DNA from: Halobacteriovoraceae bacterium
Lineage (GTDB): Bacteria; Bdellovibrionota; Bacteriovoracia; Bacteriovoracales; Bacteriovoracaceae
Assembly (NCBI GenBank): GCA_020635135.1
Contig: JACKAJ010000015.1
Coordinates: forward strand, 124,001 to 188,000
Direction of reading: 5' to 3'
DNA length: 64,000 bases
Under the pieces are notes generated by a model. The model had not been told where the DNA came from, ran no database searches, and saw only the letters and a list, made by a program, of their open reading frames with translations. The translations under genes and the position numbers were made by a program. Positions 43,877-52,205 of this stretch are shown here, one piece after another. The number at the start of each line of letters is the position of its first letter. Position 1 is the stretch's first letter.

Positions 43877-44182
43877 ATGAAATTATTAATTTTAATAGTA
43901 ACATTTTCATCATTTAATTTATTTGCTTCAAATTCAAAAAGCGCATCTTTAAACGATCTTAATAAATACGATTGTTTTGTCCAATTTGATCAAGCACCAA
44001 AAGGATTAGCTAATGATGGTTTTATGATTCAAGTACGAGCACAATCACCAAAAAGTGCAATTGAGCAGGTTATCAGACAAACTAATTTAGAGGAAAGCGC
44101 TTCTGGGTTAGTTTCTGCACATTTCAGTGCTATAGATAATGCTGCAGTTGTTGAAGATATCAATTGTAATGAAAAAATTTAA
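43877..44182 (+). CDS. Small secreted protein, 101 residues
   Basis: Signal peptide (KLLILIVTFSSFNLFA), mature part of about 84 residues with two cysteines that may pair. It has a small alpha/beta look (YDCFVQF, GFMIQVRAQSPKSAIEQVI). No family recognised. AGGAGA lies seven bases before the ATG. A 15-bp inverted repeat follows it, between it and the convergent rlmN gene. Confidence 0.6.
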   Translation: MKLLILIVTFSSFNLFASNSKSASLNDLNKYDCFVQFDQAPKGLANDGFMIQVRAQSPKSAIEQVIRQTNLEESASGLVSAHFSAIDNAAVVEDINCNEKI

Positions 44183-44204
44183 AAATTAATTAAAATAGTT
44201 TGCT

Positions 44205-44253
44205 CACACTTTTGAGACCTAAGGCATTTATTGCAATTGGTCCCAAAAGTGTG
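44205..44253. repeat. 15-bp inverted repeat between convergent genes
   Basis: CACACTTTTGAGACC (44205-44219) and GGTCCCAAAAGTGTG (44239-44253) match at 14 of 15 positions, with a 19-base loop. On the minus strand the repeat is preceded by AAAGGTACG, similar to the AAAGGTGCC start of the repeat at 41300. Probably a bidirectional transcription end; T-tracts are weak on both sides. Confidence 0.6.
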
Positions 44254-44263
44254 GACGTACCTT

Positions 44264-45310
44264 TTAATTTTCCCAAAGATTGAGTTTCTCATACTCAGAT
44301 TTCAACTGCCCACACGCTGCTAGGATATCATCGCCTTTGGTGGCCCGAACTGTGCAAACATATCCCCTATTTTGCAAAGATTCTCGAAAGTAATCAATTT
44401 TTTCTTGGGAAGGTCTCTTATAGGGAGATCCTGGGTATTCGTTAAAGGGAATGAGGTTGATCTTTGATTCACGTTGCTCAATGAGATCAGCGAGCGCCCG
44501 AATGTCCTCGTCGGTATCGTTAAATCCATCGATCAAAATATACTCATAAGTAATTCTTCGATAGGCTTTAAGGGGAATGGTTTTGATGGCCTTGAAAAGT
44601 TTTTGCAGGTCATAGACTTTATTAATAGGCATCAACTGAGTCCGCATGTCATCGCGAGCACTGTGAAGAGAAATCGCAATATTCACAGGGGGAAAGCTCC
44701 AAAGTTTTTCAATTTGCGGGACAAGACCCGATGTTGAGAGCGTGATTCTTCTCTGCCCTAATCCCAGCCCATGATCGTCCATCAGAATTTCAGTCGCTTT
44801 TTTAACATTATCGAAATTGTGGAGGGGCTCGCCCTGGCCCATGTACACAATATTGGTAAGTGGTAATTGATCGTGCTCTCGAAGCCACAAACTCACGGCC
44901 ATGTATTGGCCAACGATTTCTTCAACGCCCAAGTGCCTCTTAAGCCCCTGCGTTCCGGTGTGACAGAACTTGCATCCAATAGCACAGCCCACTTGGCTGG
45001 AAAGGCAGAGTGTTCGGCGCTCTTTCATGGGAATCACTACGCATTCCACGGTTTGTTTATCACTCATTTGCACTAAGAATTTGCGGGTTCCATCGCGAGA
45101 CTCCCCTTCCCAGATGATTTTTGGGAGCTCAAATTTGAGAATTTCCGGCAAAAGGAAGCGGTTTTCCTTGGAAATATTGCTCCAGAGCTCTGGGTTCACT
45201 GTCCATTTTTTGTACACCCAATCGAATAGCTGCTTGGCCGTAAAGGGCTTAATTCCCTTCTCAGCAAGAAAAGTCTTTAATTCATCAAAATGGAAGGCGA
45301 AAAAATTCAT
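44264..45310 (-). CDS. rlmN: 23S rRNA (A2503-C2) methyltransferase RlmN
   Basis: Radical SAM methyltransferase of 348 residues for 23S rRNA A2503 and some tRNAs. Seen: CAIGCKFC with the three iron-sulfur cysteines (Cys109, Cys113, Cys116), YMGQGEPLHNFDNV, GLGQRRITLSTSGLVP, and the C-terminal ATKGDDILAACGQL with the methyl-carrying cysteine. EVVIP-like ECVVIP and RRTLCLSSQVG also fit. No ribosome site before the ATG. A TTGACA box lies upstream. Confidence 0.95.
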   Translation of the reverse strand: MNFFAFHFDELKTFLAEKGIKPFTAKQLFDWVYKKWTVNPELWSNISKENRFLLPEILKFELPKIIWEGESRDGTRKFLVQMSDKQTVECVVIPMKERRTLCLSSQVGCAIGCKFCHTGTQGLKRHLGVEEIVGQYMAVSLWLREHDQLPLTNIVYMGQGEPLHNFDNVKKATEILMDDHGLGLGQRRITLSTSGLVPQIEKLWSFPPVNIAISLHSARDDMRTQLMPINKVYDLQKLFKAIKTIPLKAYRRITYEYILIDGFNDTDEDIRALADLIEQRESKINLIPFNEYPGSPYKRPSQEKIDYFRESLQNRGYVCTVRATKGDDILAACGQLKSEYEKLNLWEN

Positions 45311-45315
45311 AATTG

Positions 45316-45345
45316 GTAATACTCGTCTATCTAATTTTTTGTCAA
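45316..45345 (-). promoter_or_regulatory. Sigma-70-like promoter of rlmN
   Basis: Minus strand TTGACA, 18-bp spacer, TATTAC just before the ATG at 45310. The predicted start would give a leaderless or nearly leaderless mRNA. Confidence 0.4.
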
Positions 45346-45433
45346 TCCTTTGAAATCATTACATGGCTAATTGCAGCAATCGCCCTAATCCTCGAAAATG
45401 AAAGGGCTTATAAAAATTTTAAGGAGACAACCT

Positions 45434-47659
45434 ATGAAGGCCCTACTCGTTCTTATCACTTTTTCTCTCGTCTTGTCCTCTTGTGACAATAATAAAAAAT
45501 GGAGAGGAAACACCTTTATCTTAAAACAAGATGGGGTGAAAAAAGAGAACCCAGAAGACAAATCAGATGAAGTGGAAAAAGAAGCACCACCCCCAGCTCC
45601 TCCCATTGATACAGAAGAAACGGTTCTTCCTAAAAAAACAAATACCAATGTCGATCCTTGCTCTGATGAAGTGAAACAACTTAATTCGTCACTCGTCGGT
45701 TTCAAAGAAGATATGAATAACCGCTATTCAGAAATGCAGTCAAGCTTTGAATCAGTGAAGTTGGCCATTTCTGAAAAAGATGCCATGGCCTACAATAAAT
45801 TTCTTGAAAACTTTCTCGAAGCCTATGCTCGTTATAATCTCTATTACACTGAATATCTTCCCCACGCTTGTCTTCGCGATAGCTCTGCTGAAAATGAGGC
45901 TAAAGACTGTTTACTCGAAGACAACAATGTTTGGAATAACGACCGTCTCAATGAACTTTGTGATTTTTCTACTCTCGAGAGCCAAGTGAAAAAGCTCCAC
46001 ACTGAACTTGTTGCAACAGGGAATGATATTCAAAATGATAACGAAGACGAAACTACTGATGATCAACAACAAGAAGTTGCGAAGATTGATAGTGTTGAGA
46101 TCAAGGTAGAAGGCCAAGATACTGTTGCTCAAGTCAATCCTGAAATCTCTTCAACTGAAGTAGAGAGCAATGAAGGGATTGAAACCCAAGAAAGCAATGA
46201 TGAAGAAGTTATCGATCATGAGGAAATTGAAAATGTTGAAGAAGATGCTGTTGTTGAATCAACTGGAAAGAACACAACAACTATCTGTACTCCAGGAATT
46301 GTAAACTCATTTTCTGCCATTCAAGAAACAAATGTCGTTCACCAAAGACTGGTTCGCTACCATGAACTTTCAGTGAAAATCTCTGATGACATCCTCAATG
46401 CTCGCACTGAAAATGTCGACGGGGCCATTGCGAACTTAAAAGAAAAAGTAGGATTGTTCACAGATGCTGAAAAAGCTTATACTGCACATTTTAACTTCCT
46501 CGTAAAAAATATTAAAGACAATGCCTGTCTTTATAACGACACTGTTGTCGATATCGATCGCATCCGTTCACTTGATAAAACGATTGGAGTTAATACACTT
46601 CACCTTGATGTCTCTATGGCCTATAATAAAGTCATTGCTCAGTACGGAGAAGGTGAAAAAGAGGAAACTCAAGCCTCTGATGAAGAAAAAGTCGCTTCAG
46701 AATCTGAAGTGAACAAAGAAACAAAAGAAGTTGAAACCAAAGAGGAAGAAACTGCTTACTTTCCTCAGTGTACAGAGCAAAGAAAAGAACTTATCTCTAA
46801 TATCGCGACACTTTATAACGAAGCCACGAATCAAAGTAAAAAGCTTCGCGACTTGTACGCTCTTTTTTCTAAGCTCGATCCAAAAGTTGAAATGCACCAC
46901 GATATTTTGGCCAGTGAAGCTGAAATTGATAGCCTTAACAAAACTCTTCAGAAGACGACAAAAGATCTGAGAAAAGATTGTGCTGATTTTAATAAAAACT
47001 ACAACGTTTGCAGCTACGGTGATGTCGTCATTGATGAGCGCTATAAAAAATTCTGTGAAGACTTTAAATCTCTAGAAGTGAATATCGATCAAAAAATTAT
47101 TCGCTCTAAAGTGGCTCCTGAAGTTCACTCTGAGGACTTAAGCAAAGTTAAAACAACTGTGAAAAACTCTGATGACATGACTGACGAAGAAATATTAAGT
47201 TCATTGGGACCAAATGTTCTTCCCGTCGCAACAATTATCGCCAAAAAAGAAGACTCGAAGGCCCTCAAATCAATCAAGCAATTGAGAACCAACATCCTCA
47301 ACACAGTGATTGGTCTCTACAACACTAGCGATGAAGCAATTATCAATGCTGGTGATGTAGACCTCGATATCTTTTCAACTTATTACACAACTTTTACTAA
47401 TAACTACCAAAAGTTAAAGACCACAGCTATTCCAAGTTTCGAAGCTCTCTGTAAAGATGTTATTGGTAGTGGAACAGTAGCCAATTATGAAATCGACAGT
47501 GTTAAAAGTCTTTGCGTTAGCAAATTCATTAGCACAGACCGTGAACTCGGTGAAGTTATCACGAGTCAAGATCTTACAAAAATCTCTTGGGTTGAATTTC
47601 TCGATTCATTAATCCCTGAACTCGAAAAAGCGAAAGCTAAGTACAATAAAAAGCAATAA
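45434..47659 (+). CDS. Multi-module acidic lipoprotein
   Basis: 741-residue predicted lipoprotein (KALLVLITFSLVLSSC, lipobox LSSC). After a proline/glutamate-rich linker there are four helical segments of about 100-120 residues, several beginning with or containing a cysteine followed by long amphipathic helices. They are joined by very acidic, low-complexity linkers (around residues 195-275 and 405-440). They look like diverged copies of one helical unit. No family recognised. ATG 45434 is chosen because AAGGAG lies eight bases upstream and it gives a correct lipoprotein signal. A G6/C6 hairpin follows the stop. Confidence 0.65.
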   Translation: MKALLVLITFSLVLSSCDNNKKWRGNTFILKQDGVKKENPEDKSDEVEKEAPPPAPPIDTEETVLPKKTNTNVDPCSDEVKQLNSSLVGFKEDMNNRYSEMQSSFESVKLAISEKDAMAYNKFLENFLEAYARYNLYYTEYLPHACLRDSSAENEAKDCLLEDNNVWNNDRLNELCDFSTLESQVKKLHTELVATGNDIQNDNEDETTDDQQQEVAKIDSVEIKVEGQDTVAQVNPEISSTEVESNEGIETQESNDEEVIDHEEIENVEEDAVVESTGKNTTTICTPGIVNSFSAIQETNVVHQRLVRYHELSVKISDDILNARTENVDGAIANLKEKVGLFTDAEKAYTAHFNFLVKNIKDNACLYNDTVVDIDRIRSLDKTIGVNTLHLDVSMAYNKVIAQYGEGEKEETQASDEEKVASESEVNKETKEVETKEEETAYFPQCTEQRKELISNIATLYNEATNQSKKLRDLYALFSKLDPKVEMHHDILASEAEIDSLNKTLQKTTKDLRKDCADFNKNYNVCSYGDVVIDERYKKFCEDFKSLEVNIDQKIIRSKVAPEVHSEDLSKVKTTVKNSDDMTDEEILSSLGPNVLPVATIIAKKEDSKALKSIKQLRTNILNTVIGLYNTSDEAIINAGDVDLDIFSTYYTTFTNNYQKLKTTAIPSFEALCKDVIGSGTVANYEIDSVKSLCVSKFISTDRELGEVITSQDLTKISWVEFLDSLIPELEKAKAKYNKKQ

Positions 47660-47664
47660 ATGAT

Positions 47665-47688
47665 AGGGGGGTGACATCCCCCCTTATT
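47665..47688 (+). terminator. G6/C6 hairpin after the lipoprotein gene
   Basis: GGGGGG-TGACAT-CCCCCC (47666-47683) followed by TTATT. A strong stem with a weak T-tract, 6 bp after the stop codon; likely terminator. Confidence 0.55.
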
Positions 47689-47705
47689 GCGCCTATATTT
47701 CTTAA

Positions 47706-48704
47706 ATGAACTCTGTTTTTTTATTGACTCTCCTTGGATTTGGAATCGCCTATTTTATATGGAGACATTTTGTCGATCACTACCAAGATGGTGATATCAT
47801 CGTCCCCAACGATCCTCACTATGTAGGAAAACACAGGCTCACTCTTTATTTTTTTAGAAGTCCTACCGGAGTTAATTGGACTTCTCCTCGAGCCCTCTTT
47901 CTCTCTACTCTTCGTAACTTGATTAGCCCTCATAATCGCATGATTTCTCACGTGGCCTTAGAAGTTCAAGGTCCCCATAGTTTTGATGAAAGGGCAAATC
48001 CCTATTATCGATTTACCAGTAAGATTGATCTTGGAAAGAAAATCTTTAAACATTTGTTCCAAGAACAAGTCGGTCTGGGGATGATTCTTCTCTCCTACAA
48101 GGGAAGTTTAGAACCAACAGGTCTCCTACAAAATGAATTGCGTGAGAAAAGAAAACAAGGAAGAGTTCAAAGTATTACCTATATTATCTCTGAAGAATCG
48201 GCTTTTCGCCTTCAAAAATACCTCAAAGAATATGTTGAAGTTGGGAATGATAAAATTTATGCAGGTCTTGCCAGCCACCCTCGCTACTTAGAAGGTGCTG
48301 GTTGCATGGCCTTCTGTAAAGCAGCTACGGAAGTGGTTGGTCTTGATCAAGATATCACTCAAAAAACCTGGATGACATCTATTGATATTCCTCAAAATCT
48401 TATCGGCAACAGTATTGAAAAGCACAAAGTCCCCATTACAAAAATCCTATTTTCTTCCGAAGCTAAACGATGGGCCCATAAGCATGAACCTCATGTCTCT
48501 ATAGAATTTTGGGACATTGATCGAATCTTTCACGAATTAAAATTTATTGCTGAAAAGAAAAAGCGCAACGAATCTCTACCCGAAGCTCTCAATCATTATC
48601 AAGATCTTAAAATAGAAATAAGAAAGCACGATAGATCTTATGAAATTATTCTTGATAGGACACAGATCGCCCCCCCCACCGAACCACTATGGCTAAAACG
48701 ATAG
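47706..48704 (+). CDS. Membrane-anchored protein, possibly NlpC/P60-like
   Basis: 332 residues with an N-terminal hydrophobic segment (NSVFLLTLLGFGIAYFIW). Not firmly recognised. NRMISHVALEV and, about 125 residues later, GAGCMAFCKAATE resemble the His and Cys blocks of permuted NlpC/P60 (YiiX/YaeF-like) papain-fold enzymes, in which a histidine comes before the catalytic cysteine. If so it may cut amide bonds in peptidoglycan or lipid-linked substrates (inferred). No clear ribosome site. The 3' end overlaps the convergent gene by 12 bp. Confidence 0.5.
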   Translation: MNSVFLLTLLGFGIAYFIWRHFVDHYQDGDIIVPNDPHYVGKHRLTLYFFRSPTGVNWTSPRALFLSTLRNLISPHNRMISHVALEVQGPHSFDERANPYYRFTSKIDLGKKIFKHLFQEQVGLGMILLSYKGSLEPTGLLQNELREKRKQGRVQSITYIISEESAFRLQKYLKEYVEVGNDKIYAGLASHPRYLEGAGCMAFCKAATEVVGLDQDITQKTWMTSIDIPQNLIGNSIEKHKVPITKILFSSEAKRWAHKHEPHVSIEFWDIDRIFHELKFIAEKKKRNESLPEALNHYQDLKIEIRKHDRSYEIILDRTQIAPPTEPLWLKR

Positions 48705-49091
48705 AATTCTCTCGAGGATTCCCTTTTTGCCTTCTGTATAGACTTTATTTTTACTTTTCTTTTGAACTTCGAAGAAGTTTTCTAATTCACCAATTTTATT
48801 AGCCTGGATAATCCATTTGTTGAGTGCGGTCGTCGTTACTAGGTTATAATATTTTTTGGTCAATTTTTCGGCCAAGAAATTTGAAAAATTCTTCAACTCT
48901 TCAATCGTTTCAAACAACACATCTTTTTCTGTGACAAGATAACCGTACTCGAGATAGAGCTCTTCTAAATCAGCACTATTCCAAATTTTTTCATTGGTAA
49001 ACACGTACGAAATTTTTAAACTCCCACTGGCAAGCACTTCATCTTCGTGATGCATTCGATAAACGATCAATATAGCATTGTGATCAATCAT
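48693..49091 (-). CDS. Hypothetical protein coupled to the GH35-like gene
   Basis: 132-residue soluble protein, helical and charged, with no signal peptide and no recognised motif. Its ATG overlaps the stop codon of the glycosidase-like gene by four bases (ATGA), so the two are translated together and probably work together. Tyrosine- and glutamate-rich central helix (LEELYLEYGYLVTEKD). Convergent with the 47706 gene, 12 bp of overlap. Function unknown. Confidence 0.55.
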   Translation of the reverse strand: MIDHNAILIVYRMHHEDEVLASGSLKISYVFTNEKIWNSADLEELYLEYGYLVTEKDVLFETIEELKNFSNFLAEKLTKKYYNLVTTTALNKWIIQANKIGELENFFEVQKKSKNKVYTEGKKGILERILSF

Positions 49092-50875
49092 AAATTCCTC
49101 GTTTTCGAAAAGTATCCAAAGTCGAGAATGATCGAGCCTCCCGGTTTTAGCTCTACAGAGAGACCCGACGTAGAACTCACCACTTCGGCGTTCTCAGGGT
49201 TAAGGTATTTAATAAAAACCGAGTGCTGAGTGTTGGCCACAAAAACTTTTTCTTTAGTGTGAGAGCTATTAAAGACAAAGACCCGGCGAATTTCTTGATA
49301 CTTTAACTCAAAGCTCGAAGCATATCGACGATAGACTAGCCATTTTACCTTTGGTGATGTTTTCACTTTCAGGGGATTCACATCTAAGTAGTTTAAAATT
49401 TTTTTCCAAAAAGTTTTCTTTGACTTTGGAGTTTCGTTGTCAAAAGTATTTCCTTCGTAAGTCACTAATTCGCCAACAAACTCACCTCTTCCAAACTTAT
49501 AGTAGTTCACCGGCCCGATGTTTTGGATGTACTGCCCTTTAAGACCATTTTCCATCGTAAAGAGATCGAATCGTTTACGGCGATCTGCACTGAGTTCAGA
49601 AACATCAAGAATGACTTTTTTCCCATTGAGAAAAAGCCTTAAGGCCCAAATAAACTCTTCATCACTTAAATGCGCCGCTTTGAGAATATAGAGTTTATCC
49701 GTTTCGTCTTCTAAATTTTCTTTGGAAAGTTTAGAAACTCTATATTGGTAAGGCGCAATTTCTTTGAGATACCCCCCTAATCCTGTGAATTGAATATCCT
49801 TTTTGGGCATATTCATAATTTCGACAAAAACCAATGGGGAGTACTGAGACTCACTATTATCATCGTAAAGTGTCTGCCCTAAAACTTCTTTGTGATAGTT
49901 GTGATCCACCAAATAATCGAATGCTTTTTCTAATGTTTTCGAAATATATTTTTTTTCCATCAACAATTTGGTTGGTAAACTATTGTGACTTAGCGATGAA
50001 AATAGATTTTCCCACAAATCGTCTTCATTCATTTGTGAGCAGGCCAGTCGATAATAAAACTGCCAAGGCTCTGTTCCTAAAACTGAAAACTGAACACTTC
50101 CGGCCCAGTAACTTCCCATGCTATCTTCTACAATTTGGGCAAAAAGTTCTCGCATTGTTTGCCTAAAATTTTGTTTGATGGCGTCTGACTGTTTGCTAAT
50201 ATTTGAAACATTAATTTTTTTAAAGCGGGCGAATGCTTGTTCAAAGACTTCTGATTCATCAAAAAGAGTTGATACAAACTGGTCACCTTTATAATAACCC
50301 CACGAAGCCCCGTATACTCGGGATTGGAATCCTTCTGAGATAAAAACTTGTCCCAGAAAAGAAAGAAAGTGCTGATAATATTTGATGACTCGCGGGTGAT
50401 AGACTGAAGGAATTTTCCAAATTTTTTGATCAAAACCAATCACTGCTTGAACCAGCCCTGTTTCATCCATGGCGTTTTCACTCATCAACCAATCGGGAAC
50501 TCCGCCGTTACTAAATAAAGGCATTGGGGTCATTGGAATCAGATAAATAATTTGTAAGCGCAGTTTCTGGGCAAGGCGATCAATGGCCTTTAAATTACAA
50601 TCGTTGCGATGGCGTCCGAAATCATAGTGAACACCATTTTCTTCTTTGATACAGTGAAAGGCCCAATTAATAGGAACATAAATAATCTGCTTGGCCTCAA
50701 ACTGTGAGAGTTTTGCTTCCCACATGGAAGGAGAAACTCTCCAGTACAAGAACCAATTCTCGAGCCTAGCCTCCCCATCGTTTTTTGTTGGCTTATTGAG
50801 ATAGCGCTGCTTGGGGCTAAATAAATTTTGATTATTCTTGGGGTTGTTTTCTGGTGCTATCACTTTTTCTTCCAT
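49088..50875 (-). CDS. GH35/GH42-like TIM-barrel glycosidase-like protein
   Basis: 595 residues. The N-terminal 100 residues follow the pattern of GH35/GH42 beta-galactosidase barrels: WFLYWRVSPSMWEAKLSQF, YVPINWAFHC, HYDFGRHRNDCNLKAIDRLAQ, then IYLIPMTPMPLFSNGGVPDWL. I cannot fix the two catalytic glutamates, so activity is uncertain. No signal peptide. ATG 50875 is used because the in-frame TTG at 50926 lies inside the -10 box of a good promoter; the true leader then carries a 6-codon frame with the only strong ribosome site. Coupled to the 48693 gene. Confidence 0.55.
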   Translation of the reverse strand: MEEKVIAPENNPKNNQNLFSPKQRYLNKPTKNDGEARLENWFLYWRVSPSMWEAKLSQFEAKQIIYVPINWAFHCIKEENGVHYDFGRHRNDCNLKAIDRLAQKLRLQIIYLIPMTPMPLFSNGGVPDWLMSENAMDETGLVQAVIGFDQKIWKIPSVYHPRVIKYYQHFLSFLGQVFISEGFQSRVYGASWGYYKGDQFVSTLFDESEVFEQAFARFKKINVSNISKQSDAIKQNFRQTMRELFAQIVEDSMGSYWAGSVQFSVLGTEPWQFYYRLACSQMNEDDLWENLFSSLSHNSLPTKLLMEKKYISKTLEKAFDYLVDHNYHKEVLGQTLYDDNSESQYSPLVFVEIMNMPKKDIQFTGLGGYLKEIAPYQYRVSKLSKENLEDETDKLYILKAAHLSDEEFIWALRLFLNGKKVILDVSELSADRRKRFDLFTMENGLKGQYIQNIGPVNYYKFGRGEFVGELVTYEGNTFDNETPKSKKTFWKKILNYLDVNPLKVKTSPKVKWLVYRRYASSFELKYQEIRRVFVFNSSHTKEKVFVANTQHSVFIKYLNPENAEVVSSTSGLSVELKPGGSIILDFGYFSKTRNL

Positions 50876-50882
50876 AAAAAAT

Positions 50883-50903
50883 TTAGATAATGCGAGTATC
50901 CAT
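50883..50903 (-). promoter_or_regulatory. Six-codon leader frame with strong ribosome site
   Basis: AAGGGAG followed by ATG GAT ACT CGC ATT ATC TAA, ending 7 bases before the ATG of the glycosidase-like gene. The main start lacks a ribosome site, so translation may reinitiate from this leader. Confidence 0.4.
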
Positions 50904-50918
50904 ACTCCCTTCTCTTCT

Positions 50919-50947
50919 ATTATCAAATATCAATTCATGGTTGACAA
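50919..50947 (-). promoter_or_regulatory. Sigma-70-like promoter of the glycosidase-like gene
   Basis: Minus strand TTGTCA, exactly 17-bp spacer, GATAAT; each box matches 5/6. Predicted start about 50912. Confidence 0.6.
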
Positions 50948-51059
50948 CAATAGCCTCGGAAACCAAGTAAAAAAGATCTGTATAAACCGACTAAATTTAT
51001 ATAGATTTAATATATAATAATTATACTTAGCGTAAAAGAATGAGAAGAAAGGAGAAGAC

Positions 51060-52205
51060 ATGTGGTTCTTCACTGATGAGCAAAAAGAACTCCAAAACGT
51101 TTGTCGCAGCTTTGCAGAAAAAGAAATCGCACCTTATGCTGAAAAGCACGATCACGATGAGACGTTTAACATTGAAGCCTTCAAAAAAATGGGTGAATTG
51201 GGATTGCTCGGTATTACCGCCGACCCCAAATATGGTGGAGCTGGCCTTGGAGCCATTGAAGCGACCATTGTCATGGAAGAGTTTGGTAAGGCCTGTGCAG
51301 GTCTCACATTAAGCTATCTTGCTCACAGTATGTTGTGTGTTAATAATATTTCTACTAACGCCTCTGAAGAACAAAAAGCAAAATACCTTCCCAAACTTAT
51401 ATCGGGAGAACAAATTGGCTGTATGGCGATGAGTGAACCTGGTTATGGATCCGATGCTGTAGGTATGCAGTGTAAGGCCGTTAAAGATGGAAAAAATTAT
51501 GTCATCACTGGCAACAAGATGTGGATCACCAATGCCCAATATGCCGATGTCATTTATCTCTATGCTAGAACTGGAAAAGAAAAAAAGGCCCTCACAACTT
51601 TTATCCTCGAAAAAGACACCAAAGGTTTCAGTGTCAGTAAAGAAATTCACAAAATGGGAATGAGAGGATCACCAACGGGCGAGCTCACTTTTGAAAACTG
51701 CATCGTCCCTGAATCTCAAAGAGTTGGTGAAGAAGGAAGTTCTATTCATCACATGATGAAAAACTTGGATATTGAACGCATCACTATTTCGGGAATTTCC
51801 CTGGGAATTGCCGAAGCCTGTGTTCAGCAATGTATTAAATACTCTGGGGAGAGAAAGCAATTTGAGCAAACACTTGCCAATTTTCAACTCATTCAAAAAA
51901 TGATTGCGGAAATGTCTGCTGAAACAACGATGATGAGACATTTTTTATATTCTACTTGCAAGGAATACGACCTTGGAATCCAAGACAATGTTCAAGCAGC
52001 AAAGGTAAAGCTCCAACTTCCTAAAATGGTCACCAAAATCGCCCTTGATGCCATTCAATTACACGGTGGATACGGCTATTCACGAGAATTCCCTCTAGAA
52101 AAATATATGCGCGATAACAAGTTGATGGAAATCGGTGCTGGAACTAATGAAGTTATGATTATGATTATCGCCAAAAATCTTCTCAAGGAGGCGATGAGAG
52201 GATGA
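51060..52205 (+). CDS. Acyl-CoA dehydrogenase, isovaleryl-CoA dehydrogenase-like
   Basis: 381-residue FAD enzyme of acyl-CoA oxidation. Seen: KYGGAGLGAIEATIVMEE, CMAMSEPGYGSDAVGM, KMWITNAQYADVIYLYART, MGMRGSPTGELTFENC and QLHGGYGYSREFPLEKYMRD. At the usual C-terminal catalytic position it has IGAGTNE rather than EGT, and it has LDIERI in the helix that carries the catalytic glutamate of isovaleryl-CoA dehydrogenase. So a branched-chain substrate is likely. AAGGAGA precedes the ATG. It overlaps the next dehydrogenase by four bases. Confidence 0.88.
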   Translation: MWFFTDEQKELQNVCRSFAEKEIAPYAEKHDHDETFNIEAFKKMGELGLLGITADPKYGGAGLGAIEATIVMEEFGKACAGLTLSYLAHSMLCVNNISTNASEEQKAKYLPKLISGEQIGCMAMSEPGYGSDAVGMQCKAVKDGKNYVITGNKMWITNAQYADVIYLYARTGKEKKALTTFILEKDTKGFSVSKEIHKMGMRGSPTGELTFENCIVPESQRVGEEGSSIHHMMKNLDIERITISGISLGIAEACVQQCIKYSGERKQFEQTLANFQLIQKMIAEMSAETTMMRHFLYSTCKEYDLGIQDNVQAAKVKLQLPKMVTKIALDAIQLHGGYGYSREFPLEKYMRDNKLMEIGAGTNEVMIMIIAKNLLKEAMRG

